Below, one piece after another: positions 27,780-37,413 of a stretch of DNA of 64,000 nt. Every line of letters begins with the position of its first letter. Position 1 is the stretch's first letter. Source of the stretch: Dickeya lacustris (GTDB taxonomy: Bacteria > Pseudomonadota > Gammaproteobacteria > Enterobacterales > Enterobacteriaceae); the NCBI RefSeq assembly GCF_029635795.1, contig NZ_CP114280.1:2666001-2730000 (forward strand). Reading direction: 5' to 3'. The notes under the pieces were generated by a model that had not been told where the DNA came from, ran no database searches, and saw nothing but the letters and a program-made list of their open reading frames with translations. The translations under genes and the position numbers were made by a program.

Positions 27780-29159
27780 TTATGCCCTCAGCGCTTCAGA
27801 TAACCGCACCACCTCTTTTAAACGCTCGGTAAGCGGGGTGTAATCCTGCGCGAATTTGTTAGAGAGCGAGGCCAATTGCTGCCCTAACGAATCGAGCGAT
27901 TTTTTCAGCGCATCGGATAAGGCCGCATCCAGTGCCGTGACCTGTTTTTTCGTATTTTCAGTCATGTCGGTGATATTCGTGGTAATGGATTCATTATGGC
28001 GTTGAATATATTGCGTCATCTCTTGTGACATGCTGGTCATTAATTGCTGTAACTGAGTGCTGGCTTTTTGTATTGTCTCGTTGGTTTTTATATTCTGCTC
28101 ATTGACGTTATGCGCCATATTTTCCGCACTGAGCGTCATCTGCGCAGTGAAATGGCCGACGGAAGATTGCAAGGTTTGAGTGGCACCCTGTAAATGCTCG
28201 GTTATGATATTTGCTGACGCCTGCGCGCCGTGCTGAATATGGGTAATCATCTCCGAAACCCTGCTTTCGATTTCAGGAATGCCGCTTTTCGTCACATCAA
28301 TAACGCCCGCCAGCTCGCTGAGGTTCGCTTCTAATGCCTGCTCAAGCGCAGAAAATGCACCAATGGTGCGTTCAATATTTGCCGCTGTCTGGCTAAAAGA
28401 CTGCGCATGTTCAACAACCTGTGAGAAGCTTTCGCCCGCCTGCTGCATATTGGCGGTGGTCTGGGTTTGTTGGGCGATCATTTCCTGCATTTGCTGGCGA
28501 TACTGCTCTTGCCAGTCATTAATTTTCCCCACGGCGGCGTTGAGTTGTTTAAAGTTTTCGCCAAACTGGTCGCTGATTTTTTCATTGAAATCACGAATCA
28601 CTGCTTTTAGTGCATCGATCAGTGCATTAGAGTTATTTTCCGCCTGCGTGTTGGCAAATTCGACAAACGCTTTATGCAAATGGCTTAATTGATCGTTTTG
28701 GTCGCTACGAATTAATTTAAGTTGGGTTAACAATGAGGCTTCTTCATGACCGACCAGCGAGTAATGTAGTTTATCCAGCGATTTGCCGGAGAGTTGCAGT
28801 TGCCTGACGATATCGTCAATAGTGGCATCTTGCACCGGTGTATCGGTAGCGGGAGCTTTAGCGCCCCAAAAGGTATAGCGGAATTTTATTGTCAAAGCGG
28901 AAAGTACGCCGAGGGCAGAGGCCAAAAACGCCGTTTTTATACCATTAATCAGATTTGGCAGGCTATTTTCAACATCGTTCATATTGAAATCCAGCAGCCC
29001 TAATGTAATACCCAGGAATGTTGCAAATATGCCAATGGTAATTAACATTCCGGGAGCTTCATGCGCATTCTTTTCTGTAAATTTGACATGAAAGATGACG
29101 CAGAAAGCAAAAATAATAAAAGCAAATAACACCGTATCGTATGGGTGAATATAATTCAT
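27780..29159 (-). CDS. zorA: ZorA, MotA/ExbB-like motor subunit with long coiled-coil tail
   Basis: A 459-residue protein whose first 130 residues hold transmembrane helices of the MotA/TolQ/ExbB type (FATFLGITLGLLDF and GIKTAFLASALGVLSALTIKF). The remaining 300 residues are Gln/Ala/Thr-rich and almost entirely predicted coiled coil, like the cytoplasmic tail of ZorA that transmits the infection signal. The frame is open from a GTG at 29201, but ATG at 29159 (MNYIHPYDTVLFAF) begins just before the first helix. First gene of the Zorya operon. Confidence 0.86.
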   Translation of the reverse strand: MNYIHPYDTVLFAFIIFAFCVIFHVKFTEKNAHEAPGMLITIGIFATFLGITLGLLDFNMNDVENSLPNLINGIKTAFLASALGVLSALTIKFRYTFWGAKAPATDTPVQDATIDDIVRQLQLSGKSLDKLHYSLVGHEEASLLTQLKLIRSDQNDQLSHLHKAFVEFANTQAENNSNALIDALKAVIRDFNEKISDQFGENFKQLNAAVGKINDWQEQYRQQMQEMIAQQTQTTANMQQAGESFSQVVEHAQSFSQTAANIERTIGAFSALEQALEANLSELAGVIDVTKSGIPEIESRVSEMITHIQHGAQASANIITEHLQGATQTLQSSVGHFTAQMTLSAENMAHNVNEQNIKTNETIQKASTQLQQLMTSMSQEMTQYIQRHNESITTNITDMTENTKKQVTALDAALSDALKKSLDSLGQQLASLSNKFAQDYTPLTERLKEVVRLSEALRA

Positions 29160-29329
29160 AGTATTACACGCTGTGTTAAAGGATAAGCCAATTGCCAGCA
29201 CGGGGCTGAGTATAAAAACAGCAGAATACCGTATCCTGAAAAAATTAAAAAAACTTAATTCTTTAATTATTAAAGAGAAAACAATTGCGTATCGTCACTA
29301 TCAATCCGCGTTCGTCTGTGGGGTGTTAA

Positions 29330-29351
29330 CCGGCAGGCCAGTGCCTGCCGG
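29330..29351 (-). terminator. Hairpin at end of guanidine operon
   Basis: A perfect 9-bp stem CCGGCAGGC / GCCTGCCGG with a 4-base loop, 10 bases past the carboxylase stop on the minus strand, followed by TTAAC. Probable terminator separating this operon from zorA downstream on the same strand. Confidence 0.6.
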
Positions 29352-29361
29352 TGAAGGGGAA

Positions 29362-32300
29362 TTACGCTTCAGCGGGGGTGATAACCATCAGTCGTTGCCC
29401 GGCCTGAACCTGTTGCCCGGCATGCCGCAACTGGCTATGCAGGGTGCCCGCGACAGGGGCGAGGATCGGAATTTCCATTTTCATCGACTCCAGAATCCCG
29501 ACCACTTGCCCGGCGCTGACGCGCTCGCCGGGCGCTATCAGCCATTGCCACACGCTGCCCGCCACCTGGCTTTCCACCGCGTGGCCGCCCTCCGGCACGG
29601 CGTCATCAGGTTCGGGTTCGTCTTGCAGGCGACTGTCAAAGGTGAATTGGCCGTCGGCGCGCCAGCGAGCCAGCTCGGTTTCAAACGCGTGCTGGCGCTG
29701 GCGTTCAAACGCGGCAATCTCCGCATGTTGTTCGGTGAGCATCTGCTGATACTGCGCCAGACTAAACTCGCCCTCCTCAATACGCAGCGGGTAATCTCCC
29801 CACGGAAAACGCTCACGAATGGTCAGCAGTTCCTCTGCGCTGACCGGGTAAAAGCGAAGCTGATCGAAGAAACGCAGCAGCCAGGGTTGCTGGAATGCAT
29901 CGGTTTGTCGATCGCGGTTCCACATCTGCAAGGTGCGGCCAACAAACTGATAGCCGCCCGGCCCTTCCATACCGTATACACACAGATACGCGCCGCCGAT
30001 GCCGACGGAGTTCTCCGCCGTCCAGGTGCGGGCCGGGTTGTATTTGGTGGTGACTAAACGGTGGCGGGGGTCAATCGGGGTGGCGACCGGTGCGCCCAGA
30101 TAGACATCCCCCAGTCCCATCACCAGATAGCGGGCATTAAAGACGATGTCTTTAACCTGCGCCACATCATCCAGCCCGTTGATACGGCGGATGAATTCGA
30201 TATTGCTGGGGCACCAGGGCGCGCCGGGGCGCACCGACTGAGTATAGCGGGTGATGGCTTCGCGGCAGGCCGCATCATCCCAGCTTAACGGCAGCCACAG
30301 GGTGCGAGAGGGCACGGTGGCGTGTTGCAGGTTGCCGAGCGCATCATCGGCGTGCCGCAGGTGCGCCAGCAACGGCTCGCGCGGGCATTGCAGGCTGTCA
30401 AAGTGCACTTGCAGCGAGCGGATGCCCGGCGTGAGCTCCTGTATGCCGGGCAGCGGGTGGCGCTCCAGCCACTGCATTAAGGCGTGGACGCGAAAACGCA
30501 GGGCGATATCGAGCCGGTGCTCGCCATATTCCAGCAGGACAAAGCTGTCACCGGCGGCGCGGCAGGTAACGGCGGGGCGATCGTCACTGGCGGGGCGCTG
30601 ATACAGCACCGGTGAGGTAATCGTGGCTGGTGTGCTGGTGCTGGTGCTCGGGCAGGCGGCAAGGTCGGCTTCGGCGGCCCGTGCCAGTGCATCCGCCTGC
30701 GCCAGGGTGACGGGCACAAAACGCAGGCTGTCACCGGCTTTGAGTTGGCCGAGTTGCCATAAATCGGCCTGGATGACGGTAGCCGGGCAGACGAAACCGC
30801 CCAGCGATGGGCCGTCCGGCCCCAAAATAACCGGCATATCGCCGGTGAAGTCCACCGTGCCGAAGGCGTAGGCATTGTCGTGAATGTTAGACGGGTGCAT
30901 CCCCGCTTCCCCGCCGTCGGTGCGCGCCCACTGCGGTTTCGGGCCAATCAGCCGCACCCCGGTGCGGCTGGAGTTGTAGTGTACCTGCCAGTCGGCGGCA
31001 AAGAAGGTGTCGATGTCGTCCGGGGTGAAGTAGTCCGGCGCGCCGTGCGGGCCATAGATAACGCGGATTTGCCAGTGGTTGTGCCAGTCCGGTTGCGGCA
31101 GCGCTGCATCAAGGTGCGTGAGCGCAGGGGCGGCCAGATGCAATACATCGCCTGCGCGCAGCGCGCGACCGGCATGGCCGCCGAATTTGCCAAGCGTAAA
31201 GGTGCTGCGGCTGCCGAGGTAGGTCGGGCAAGCCAGCCCGCCTGCCAGCAGCAGGTAACTGCGGCAACCGGCCCCGTCAATGGCGCCGAGGGTCAGGGTT
31301 TGCCCGGAGCGGGCGGCATACACCTGCCAGCCGGTCAGCGGGGTGTCATCCAGCTGCGCTGCGATGGCCGCACCGGTAATCACAAAGGCGCAGTCGTGGT
31401 TAAAACGCAGCGTCGGGCCGCGCAGGGTAATTTCGAGCCCGGCGGCGTCCGGCGTGTTGCCCAGCAACTGGTTGCCAAGGCGAAAAGAGCGGGTATCGAA
31501 CGGGCCGGAAGGCGGCACGCCGACATGCCAGTATCCGGTGCGGCCTGGGGCATCCTGCACGGTGGTGAGCGTGCCGCCGCCAAGGACATCCAGCGTTGCC
31601 GGTTGCCATGCCACGCTGCCCAGCGTCGCGGTGATGATGGCTCCGCGTCTGACCGTTGGCAGGGTCAGCAGGTGGCGCAGCCAGGCAAGATTGGTTTCGA
31701 TGCCGTACAACGATGTGGCGTCCAGCGCTCGCGTCATACCGTCGAGGGCGGCGTCGCGGCTGTCGCTGTGTACGATAATTTTTGCCAGCATGGGGTCATA
31801 GAACGGCGACACTTCGCTGCCGCTGTCCAGCCAGTGGTCGATGCGCAGCGTCAGACCAGGCAGCGCCTCTGGAAACGCGACCTGACTGAGCAAGCCTGCG
31901 CAGGGCTGGAACTGTTTGGCCGGGTCTTCGGCATAAACGCGCACCTGAATAGCGTGGCCGTGCGGGGTGGTGACAAGCTGTGGCAGCGGCGGCAGGCAGC
32001 CTGCGCCCAGCTCCACCATCCACTGCACGATATCCACGCCGTACACCATTTCGGTGACGCCATGCTCAACCTGCAAGCGGGTGTTGACCTCTAAAAACCA
32101 GAACTGTTTGGCGTTTTCGTCATAGACGTACTCCACGGTGCCTGCGCTGCGATACCCCACCGCCTGGCACAGCCGGATGGCGGTGGCGTGCAGCTCGGCG
32201 CGTACCGCGTCGCTCAGGCCGGGGGCGGGCGTCTCTTCCAGCACTTTCTGGTTGCGACGCTGGGCGGAGCAGTCGCGCTCGCCAAGGGCGATGACGTTGC

Positions 32301-32952
32301 CCTGGCCGTCGCCGAAAACCTGTACTTCGATGTGGCGGGCGCAGGCGATGAATTTTTCCACGAACACGCCATCATCGGCAAAGTTGTTGCCCGCCAGCCG
32401 TTTAACGCGGGTAAAGGCCTCGGTCAGTTGCGGTTCGTCATCGCAGCGCTGCATCCCGATGCCGCCGCCCCCGGCGGTGCTCTTTAACATCACGGGATAA
32501 CCGATGTGGCGCGCCTGCTCGCAGGCGGCGTCCAGCGAGGTGAGCAGGCCGCTGCCCGGTAACAGCGGAACGGCATTCTGCTGTGCCAGTGCGCGGGCGC
32601 GATGTTTCAGGCCAAAGGCGGCCATGTGTGCGACGGTCGGGCCAAGAAACACCAGCCCCGCCTGTTCGCAGCGGGTAACGAACTGGCTGTTTTCGCTGAG
32701 AAAACCGTAGCCGGGATGAACAGCCTGCGCGCCGCTGGCGGCGGCGATGCGCAGCAATTTCTCCTGATCCAGATAGGTGTCGCGCACCGGGCCGTCGCCC
32801 AGCGACCAGGCTTCATCGGCCTGACGCACATGCAGCGAATGGCGGTCGGCTTCGGCATACACGGCAATGGCTTTAACGCCCATTTTCTTCAGGGTGCGGA
32901 TAATACGCACCGCAATTGCGCCACGGTTGGCAATCAGTACGCGCTCAAACAT
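29362..32952 (-). CDS. Biotin-dependent guanidine (urea-type) carboxylase
   Basis: A 1,196-residue single-chain carboxylase annotated in most genomes as urea carboxylase. In order: biotin carboxylase (about 1-450; FERVLIANRGAIAVRI, ATP loop STAGGGGIGMQ), two carboxyltransferase domains of the KipA/AHS2 and KipI/AHS1 types (about 500-1000), and a C-terminal biotinyl domain with the lysine in ESMKMEI (about residue 1158). There is no N-terminal amidase, so it is not a urea amidolyase fusion. Members under a guanidine-I riboswitch and beside DUF1989 pairs carboxylate guanidine. The frame is open 66 codons further, but homology and an AGAGAGC site fix the start. Last gene of the operon. Confidence 0.88.
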   Translation of the reverse strand: MFERVLIANRGAIAVRIIRTLKKMGVKAIAVYAEADRHSLHVRQADEAWSLGDGPVRDTYLDQEKLLRIAAASGAQAVHPGYGFLSENSQFVTRCEQAGLVFLGPTVAHMAAFGLKHRARALAQQNAVPLLPGSGLLTSLDAACEQARHIGYPVMLKSTAGGGGIGMQRCDDEPQLTEAFTRVKRLAGNNFADDGVFVEKFIACARHIEVQVFGDGQGNVIALGERDCSAQRRNQKVLEETPAPGLSDAVRAELHATAIRLCQAVGYRSAGTVEYVYDENAKQFWFLEVNTRLQVEHGVTEMVYGVDIVQWMVELGAGCLPPLPQLVTTPHGHAIQVRVYAEDPAKQFQPCAGLLSQVAFPEALPGLTLRIDHWLDSGSEVSPFYDPMLAKIIVHSDSRDAALDGMTRALDATSLYGIETNLAWLRHLLTLPTVRRGAIITATLGSVAWQPATLDVLGGGTLTTVQDAPGRTGYWHVGVPPSGPFDTRSFRLGNQLLGNTPDAAGLEITLRGPTLRFNHDCAFVITGAAIAAQLDDTPLTGWQVYAARSGQTLTLGAIDGAGCRSYLLLAGGLACPTYLGSRSTFTLGKFGGHAGRALRAGDVLHLAAPALTHLDAALPQPDWHNHWQIRVIYGPHGAPDYFTPDDIDTFFAADWQVHYNSSRTGVRLIGPKPQWARTDGGEAGMHPSNIHDNAYAFGTVDFTGDMPVILGPDGPSLGGFVCPATVIQADLWQLGQLKAGDSLRFVPVTLAQADALARAAEADLAACPSTSTSTPATITSPVLYQRPASDDRPAVTCRAAGDSFVLLEYGEHRLDIALRFRVHALMQWLERHPLPGIQELTPGIRSLQVHFDSLQCPREPLLAHLRHADDALGNLQHATVPSRTLWLPLSWDDAACREAITRYTQSVRPGAPWCPSNIEFIRRINGLDDVAQVKDIVFNARYLVMGLGDVYLGAPVATPIDPRHRLVTTKYNPARTWTAENSVGIGGAYLCVYGMEGPGGYQFVGRTLQMWNRDRQTDAFQQPWLLRFFDQLRFYPVSAEELLTIRERFPWGDYPLRIEEGEFSLAQYQQMLTEQHAEIAAFERQRQHAFETELARWRADGQFTFDSRLQDEPEPDDAVPEGGHAVESQVAGSVWQWLIAPGERVSAGQVVGILESMKMEIPILAPVAGTLHSQLRHAGQQVQAGQRLMVITPAEA

Positions 32953-33079
32953 GACAAGCTCTCTTGCGGGCAGGTCGTCCTGCGGGGTGTTGGACGCATG
33001 GTGCGGGTCGTCCCGCGCGTCGCGCTTGCGCCGGGTGGCGTTTCCGGTCTGGTGTTCTGGGGGAGTCCGGCGTGGGGGC

Positions 33080-33745
33080 TTATTGTGTGCGTTGGCCGGT
33101 GTCCCCGTCCTGCCAAATGGCAATCTCCACCGGCGTTGGGTTGTAGCCATTGCACGGGTTATTTAACTGCGGGCAGTTGGAGATAAGCACCAGCACGTTC
33201 ATTTTCGCCACCATTTCCACATATTTGCCCGGGGCGGAAATGCCATCGGCGAAGGTCAGCCCGCCGTCGCGCGTCACCGGTACGTTCATGAAAAAATTGA
33301 TGTTGTGGGTGATGTCGCGCTTGGTCAGGTTAAATTGCGGATGTTGGGCGATAGCCAGCATCCAGCTATCACGGCAGGCGTGCATATGGCGCTTTTCCAG
33401 ATCATAACGCACGGTGTTGCTCTCGGTGGCGCAGGCCCCGCCGAGGGTGTCATGCCGTCCGCAGGTATCGGCGACGATTTCCAGCATTGGCCGGTCTTCG
33501 TTAGAGCGCAGAATGCTGCCGGTGGTGAGAAACACTTTGCGCTGGCCGCGCAGGGTATCGGTGACGCTATAGCGCTCGGCGGTGTCGTCGGCGTTATAAA
33601 ACAGCGTATCCGCCGCCTGATTGCCTTCAAGATCGGTAATGCGCAGCGTCTGGCCAGCGTCCAGCCGGTGCAGCCAGTAGTCGCCAGCCTCAATGGTGGA
33701 GCGATAGACCGCCGTGGCCGGGTCGCGGGGACTGGTTGTTATCAT
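33080..33745 (-). CDS. DUF1989 protein, carboxyguanidine deiminase subunit (UAAP2-type)
   Basis: A 221-residue DUF1989 protein, formerly urea-carboxylase-associated protein 2. Paired DUF1989 proteins form carboxyguanidine deiminase (CgdAB), which converts the carboxylase product to allophanate and ammonia. Typical segments: [32 protein letters not shown], and the conserved Cys/His residues in [11 protein letters not shown] and NFFMNVPV. Two adjacent ATGs are possible; the one at 33745 lies 7 bases from AAGGAG, against 4 for 33748, which overlaps the upstream stop. Which subunit is CgdA or CgdB I leave open. Confidence 0.84.
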   Translation of the reverse strand: MITTSPRDPATAVYRSTIEAGDYWLHRLDAGQTLRITDLEGNQAADTLFYNADDTAERYSVTDTLRGQRKVFLTTGSILRSNEDRPMLEIVADTCGRHDTLGGACATESNTVRYDLEKRHMHACRDSWMLAIAQHPQFNLTKRDITHNINFFMNVPVTRDGGLTFADGISAPGKYVEMVAKMNVLVLISNCPQLNNPCNGYNPTPVEIAIWQDGDTGQRTQ

Positions 33746-33747
33746 CA

Positions 33748-34482
33748 TCAGACTCCTTGTGGTTGTTCAGCCAGATAGTAGAGCGTGTTGTTGCGCAGCC
33801 CGCGCTGGTTTTCCGGGCGCTCCAGGCAGTGTGCGGGCAGCGGTGCGCGCCGGTGGTCAATGGCTATCGACACCGGATGGCGCGGATAGGTGCGGGCATC
33901 GCTCAGTGGGTGCGGGCAGGTGTGCAGAATCACCAGCGTGTCCATGGCAAAACGCAGCGTGACGCTGGCCCCGGCCTGACCCTGACGCGCCAGCGTCAGG
34001 TTGCCGTCGTCATCGCTGGCAACCTGGGCGAAAAAGTTAACGCAGGCGGCCATGTCGCGCTTGCCAAGGCCGTATTTCGCCAGCTCGACCAGAAAACTGT
34101 CGTAACCGTTCTGATGACGATCGTTACGCGCCTGTTGGTAGTTCAGCTCGCCGAACTGGTGTGCGACCTGCTGTGCGTGACTCGCGCCGCAGACGGTTTC
34201 ATGCCAGCCGAAGCTGTCGGCTTCAATGGCGCAGAAAATGCGCCCCATATCGGAATAAAGGCAATGGCCGCTGGTTAGCCTAAAGGTGTGCTGACATTTC
34301 AGGCTGTCTGGCGCGTTGTAGCGCTCCAGCGGGTTTTCCGGGTTATAAAACAGCATGCCGACGTTGGCTCCGCCGCTGGTATCGGTCAGCGTCAGCGCGG
34401 TGCCCCGGCGCATAATCAGCGACCAGTGCGACCCGGCGGGCAGCTCGGTCTGGTAACACGCGTTCATGTCAAAATCGTTCAT
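33748..34482 (-). CDS. DUF1989 protein, carboxyguanidine deiminase subunit (UAAP1-type)
   Basis: The partner of the preceding protein: 244 residues, DUF1989, the former urea-carboxylase-associated protein 1. Conserved pieces include [35 protein letters not shown], and [10 protein letters not shown] with the His/Cys thought to bind metal. AGGAGA precedes the ATG, 12 bases after the ABC ATPase stop; its own stop overlaps the next gene's first ATG. Two consecutive DUF1989 genes next to a carboxylase is the signature of guanidine assimilation. Confidence 0.84.
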   Translation of the reverse strand: MNDFDMNACYQTELPAGSHWSLIMRRGTALTLTDTSGGANVGMLFYNPENPLERYNAPDSLKCQHTFRLTSGHCLYSDMGRIFCAIEADSFGWHETVCGASHAQQVAHQFGELNYQQARNDRHQNGYDSFLVELAKYGLGKRDMAACVNFFAQVASDDDGNLTLARQGQAGASVTLRFAMDTLVILHTCPHPLSDARTYPRHPVSIAIDHRRAPLPAHCLERPENQRGLRNNTLYYLAEQPQGV

Positions 34483-34494
34483 GATGTTCTCCTC

Positions 34495-35274
34495 TCAGGC
34501 GACGTGACGCCGCCCGTTCATCAATTCGCCCACCGAGGCGCGCACACCGGCAGGGGCGCGATCGAGCGGCAGGTCGTAGGTAATACTGGCTCCCCAGGCA
34601 TCGGGGGCGTGCGTATCCTGACGGAGCTTGTCGAACACCCACAGCCGGGTGCCGAGCGAGAACCCCTCTTTCAGGTCGTGGGTTATCATAAAAATGGTCA
34701 GACGGTGTTCCTGCCATAACTGGCTGATGAGCTGGTGCATTTCGCCGCGAATGCCCGGGTCGAGCGCACCGAACGGTTCATCGAGCAGCAAAATGCGCGG
34801 GCGTTTGAGCAGCGCCTGTGCCAGCGCCAGCCGCTGTTGCATCCCGCCGGATAGCTGGTGCGGGTATTTTTCGGCGGCTTGCGCCAGACCGACCTGATGC
34901 AACATCGCCATCGCTTCATCGCGGATGGCCTGACGCCTGGCTCCCCACACCCGGCCTAACCAGCGGGCTTTGGCAAACTCCGCGCCGAGCATCACGTTCT
35001 CCACCACGCTGAGGTGGGGGAAGACCGAATAGCGCTGAAACACCACACCCCGGTGTTCATCCGGTTCTTGCGGCATCGGCTTGCCATCCAGCAGTAACTG
35101 GCCGCTGCTGGGGTGCTCCGTGCCCAGTAACATGTTGAGAAAGGTGGTTTTGCCACAGCCGGAGGCGCCGACAATCGACACGAACTCCCCTTCGTCAACC
35201 GAAACGTTAAGCCGCTCCAGCACCACCTGGCTGCCGTACTCTTTGCGAATGTTTTTTAGCGTTAATAACGACAT
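34495..35274 (-). CDS. ABC transporter ATP-binding protein, guanidine uptake
   Basis: A 259-residue ATPase of the NitT/TauT family with Walker A GASGCGKTT (about 37-45), signature LSGGMQQRLALAQ (about 141-153), Walker B ILLLDEPFGALD and the switch His in ITHDLKEG. It powers the permease encoded 30 bases upstream. Substrate assignment to guanidine or a derivative follows from the riboswitch and the enzymes in the same operon, not from the ATPase itself. Confidence 0.88.
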   Translation of the reverse strand: MSLLTLKNIRKEYGSQVVLERLNVSVDEGEFVSIVGASGCGKTTFLNMLLGTEHPSSGQLLLDGKPMPQEPDEHRGVVFQRYSVFPHLSVVENVMLGAEFAKARWLGRVWGARRQAIRDEAMAMLHQVGLAQAAEKYPHQLSGGMQQRLALAQALLKRPRILLLDEPFGALDPGIRGEMHQLISQLWQEHRLTIFMITHDLKEGFSLGTRLWVFDKLRQDTHAPDAWGASITYDLPLDRAPAGVRASVGELMNGRRHVA

Positions 35275-35304
35275 AGCTTCTCTGGCTCTCTTGTTGTCGG
35301 CGGC

Positions 35305-36117
35305 TTATTTCGAGTAATACCAGGGCCAGCCGCGACGGCTGATAAGTTTGAGCAGCGCATCGAGCAGGAAGGCCAGCAGCGTTATCCAGGCGACGTAAGG
35401 CAAAATCACGTCCATCGCCAGATAACGGCGCATCAGGAATATGCGGTATCCCAGCCCGTCGGTGGCGGCAATCGCTTCAGCGGCAATTAAAAACAGCCAG
35501 GCAGAACTGAGTGACAGACGCACGGCATCAAGCAGGCGCGGCATCAGCTGCGGCAGGATCACCCGCCAGAGGATCTGGCCGCTGTGGCCGCCGAGCGTTT
35601 GCGCTTTCACCAGTTGCTCGCGCGGCAGCGTTTGAATGTAGAGCTGTAAATCGCGGATAATAAATGGCGTGATGCCGATGGTTATCAGCACCACTTTGGC
35701 GACTTCACCCAAACCAAAGCAGATAAACAAAATCGGCAGCACCGCCAGCGGCGGCACCAGCGCGAACAGCGTTATCAGCGGTGAGAGCGTGGCGCGCACC
35801 ACCGGCAGCGCGCCGCACAGCAGGCCAAACACCAGCGCCAGCAGGGCGCTTAAGCCAACGCTCGTTAACAGGCGCAGCAGGCTGGCGGCGGTATCGCTCC
35901 ACAGCAGGTATTCGCCCGTGCGCTCGTTGGGCTCCAGCGCCATGCGGTGAATGGCATCGCTCATGGCACTGAAGCCCGGCAGCAGTTTGTCGGCGGCGTT
36001 GAGCGACAGCCTGGCGTCGGATGCCATCAGGTAGACCAGCAACAGCGCCAGTAATGGCAGAAACCCCATCATGCCGCGTGTCAGCGGGAGCGGCTGGTAG
36101 TTGATCAGTTTACGCAT
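35305..36117 (-). CDS. ABC transporter permease, guanidine uptake
   Basis: A 270-residue inner-membrane permease of the NitT/TauT type, about six helices, with the ATPase-contact loop EAA-like region EQLVKAQTLGGHSGQILWRVILPQLMPRL near residues 165-195. It lies between the substrate-binding protein (17 bases upstream) and the ATPase (30 bases downstream), completing the importer. Confidence 0.88.
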   Translation of the reverse strand: MRKLINYQPLPLTRGMMGFLPLLALLLVYLMASDARLSLNAADKLLPGFSAMSDAIHRMALEPNERTGEYLLWSDTAASLLRLLTSVGLSALLALVFGLLCGALPVVRATLSPLITLFALVPPLAVLPILFICFGLGEVAKVVLITIGITPFIIRDLQLYIQTLPREQLVKAQTLGGHSGQILWRVILPQLMPRLLDAVRLSLSSAWLFLIAAEAIAATDGLGYRIFLMRRYLAMDVILPYVAWITLLAFLLDALLKLISRRGWPWYYSK

Positions 36118-36134
36118 CCGACATTCCCCTCTGT

Positions 36135-37190
36135 TTACAGCTTGTGGTCAGCGGCAAGTTTCAGGAACTCATCGCTAAAGCGCAGCTTGATGTTGCCCGT
36201 GTTGCCCCACACACCGGAGGGGGTGCTGACCCCGACGACCGTTGCGCCCGGCGCGTTGTCGCCAAGCAAGCCGTGACGAAACGAGAACTCGGCCACTGAC
36301 TGCATGGTGGTTTTGAGCTGGGCGCTTTCGACAAAGCTCAGGGCCAGTGGTGGCGTAGCAAACAAGTGGGTGGCGGCGAGCTGCTCATCAAAGCCGGGCA
36401 GGTCGGTTCCGGCGGCCTGACCCATCGCGGTGCGGGCCTGACGGGCGCTGTCACTGTCGCCGGACATCGCTTGCAGCGTTTCATACCAGGCACCGGTCAG
36501 CGCTTTGCCAAGCTCCGGGTGCTTTTGCAGCGTGGCGGTGTTGACGACCAGCAAATCGAGGATTTCGCCGGGGATCTGCGCTGATGAGAAGGCCAACTGG
36601 CTACCCGGTTGTTGTTTGGCGGCTGCCAGCAGTGGGTTCCAGGTGACGATGGCGTGTACATCCGGCGTACCGAAGGCGGCGACCAAATCGGCATCCGCCG
36701 TGTTCACCACTTTGATGTCTTTCTCACTCATGCCGTTTTTTTCCAGCGCGCGCGCCAGCAGGTAGTGAGAGACCGATAGCTGCACCAGATTAATCGGCTT
36801 GCCTTTCAGGGCGGTGAGGTTATTGGTGCCTTTAATCAGAATACCGTCGTTGCCGTTTGAGTAATCACCGACAATCAGTGCGGTGCTGTCTACGCCGCCT
36901 GCCGCCGGGATGGTGAGCGCGTCCATGTTGGTCATGGCGCAGCCATCGAAGCCGCCAGCGGTGTATTGATTAACGGATTCGATATAGTCGTTCACTTGCA
37001 CGAACTGGATGGCGATACCGTATTTATCGGCCCATTTTTTGATGATGCCCTGTTGCTGGGCGTAGTCCCAGGGCATCCACCCGGCATAAATAGACCAGCA
37101 CAGTTTGAAGGCCGGTTTGCCTTCGGCCTGTACGCCAAGGCTACACAGCGCCAGGGCGCAAAGAAGTAAGACGCGTTGAAGGGTTTTCAT
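36135..37190 (-). CDS. ABC transporter periplasmic substrate-binding protein, guanidine uptake
   Basis: A 351-residue periplasmic protein with a clear signal peptide (MKTLQRVLLLCALALCSLGVQA). The mature part is a NitT/TauT-type binding protein (WSIYAGWMPWDYAQQQGIIKKWADKYGI; GGFDGCAMTNMDALTIPA; YLLARALEKNG). The frame is open 14 codons upstream, but the ATG at 37190 has AGAGGA at seven bases and starts the signal peptide. It is the first gene after the guanidine-I riboswitch, so it probably captures guanidine or a close analogue. Confidence 0.86.
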   Translation of the reverse strand: MKTLQRVLLLCALALCSLGVQAEGKPAFKLCWSIYAGWMPWDYAQQQGIIKKWADKYGIAIQFVQVNDYIESVNQYTAGGFDGCAMTNMDALTIPAAGGVDSTALIVGDYSNGNDGILIKGTNNLTALKGKPINLVQLSVSHYLLARALEKNGMSEKDIKVVNTADADLVAAFGTPDVHAIVTWNPLLAAAKQQPGSQLAFSSAQIPGEILDLLVVNTATLQKHPELGKALTGAWYETLQAMSGDSDSARQARTAMGQAAGTDLPGFDEQLAATHLFATPPLALSFVESAQLKTTMQSVAEFSFRHGLLGDNAPGATVVGVSTPSGVWGNTGNIKLRFSDEFLKLAADHKL

Positions 37191-37261
37191 GGTGAGATGT
37201 CCTCTGACGTTGGGCGCAAGCATAAACAGCAAAACAGCAGGAGGGCGGCGAGCATCGACTC

Positions 37262-37360
37262 GCTGTATCCTCCCGGGCTTTTATCCCGCCGTGTAACCGC
37301 CAGAGGGCGGTCGGTAACTCTCGGACCTGCGCCATCACAGCCGGAACCCTAGTTACCCAT
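37262..37360 (-). promoter_or_regulatory. Guanidine-I riboswitch (ykkC class)
   Basis: On the minus strand the leader contains the diagnostic ykkC/guanidine-I elements in order: CTAGGGTTCCGG (37352-37341), GGTCCGAGAG (37327-37318), and ACACGGCGGGATAAAAGCC followed by CGGGAG (about 37293-37269). These are the near-invariant positions of the aptamer. It lies about 70 bases upstream of the substrate-binding-protein start and reads into the whole uptake/degradation operon. Guanidine binding is expected to turn expression on. The short distance to the gene leaves room for an expression platform near 37230-37262 (GC-rich GAGCATCGACTCG segment). Confidence 0.93.
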
Positions 37361-37413
37361 TTCCAAATTGTCTGGCGACACCGGTTGCCCGCTATCGCTC
37401 CTGCCTGAGGATG

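Noticed and set aside
29173..30057. 294-codon plus-strand frame opposite the carboxylase end
   Set aside because: Antisense shadow of the GC-rich carboxylase gene, starting in the zorA upstream region without a ribosome site.
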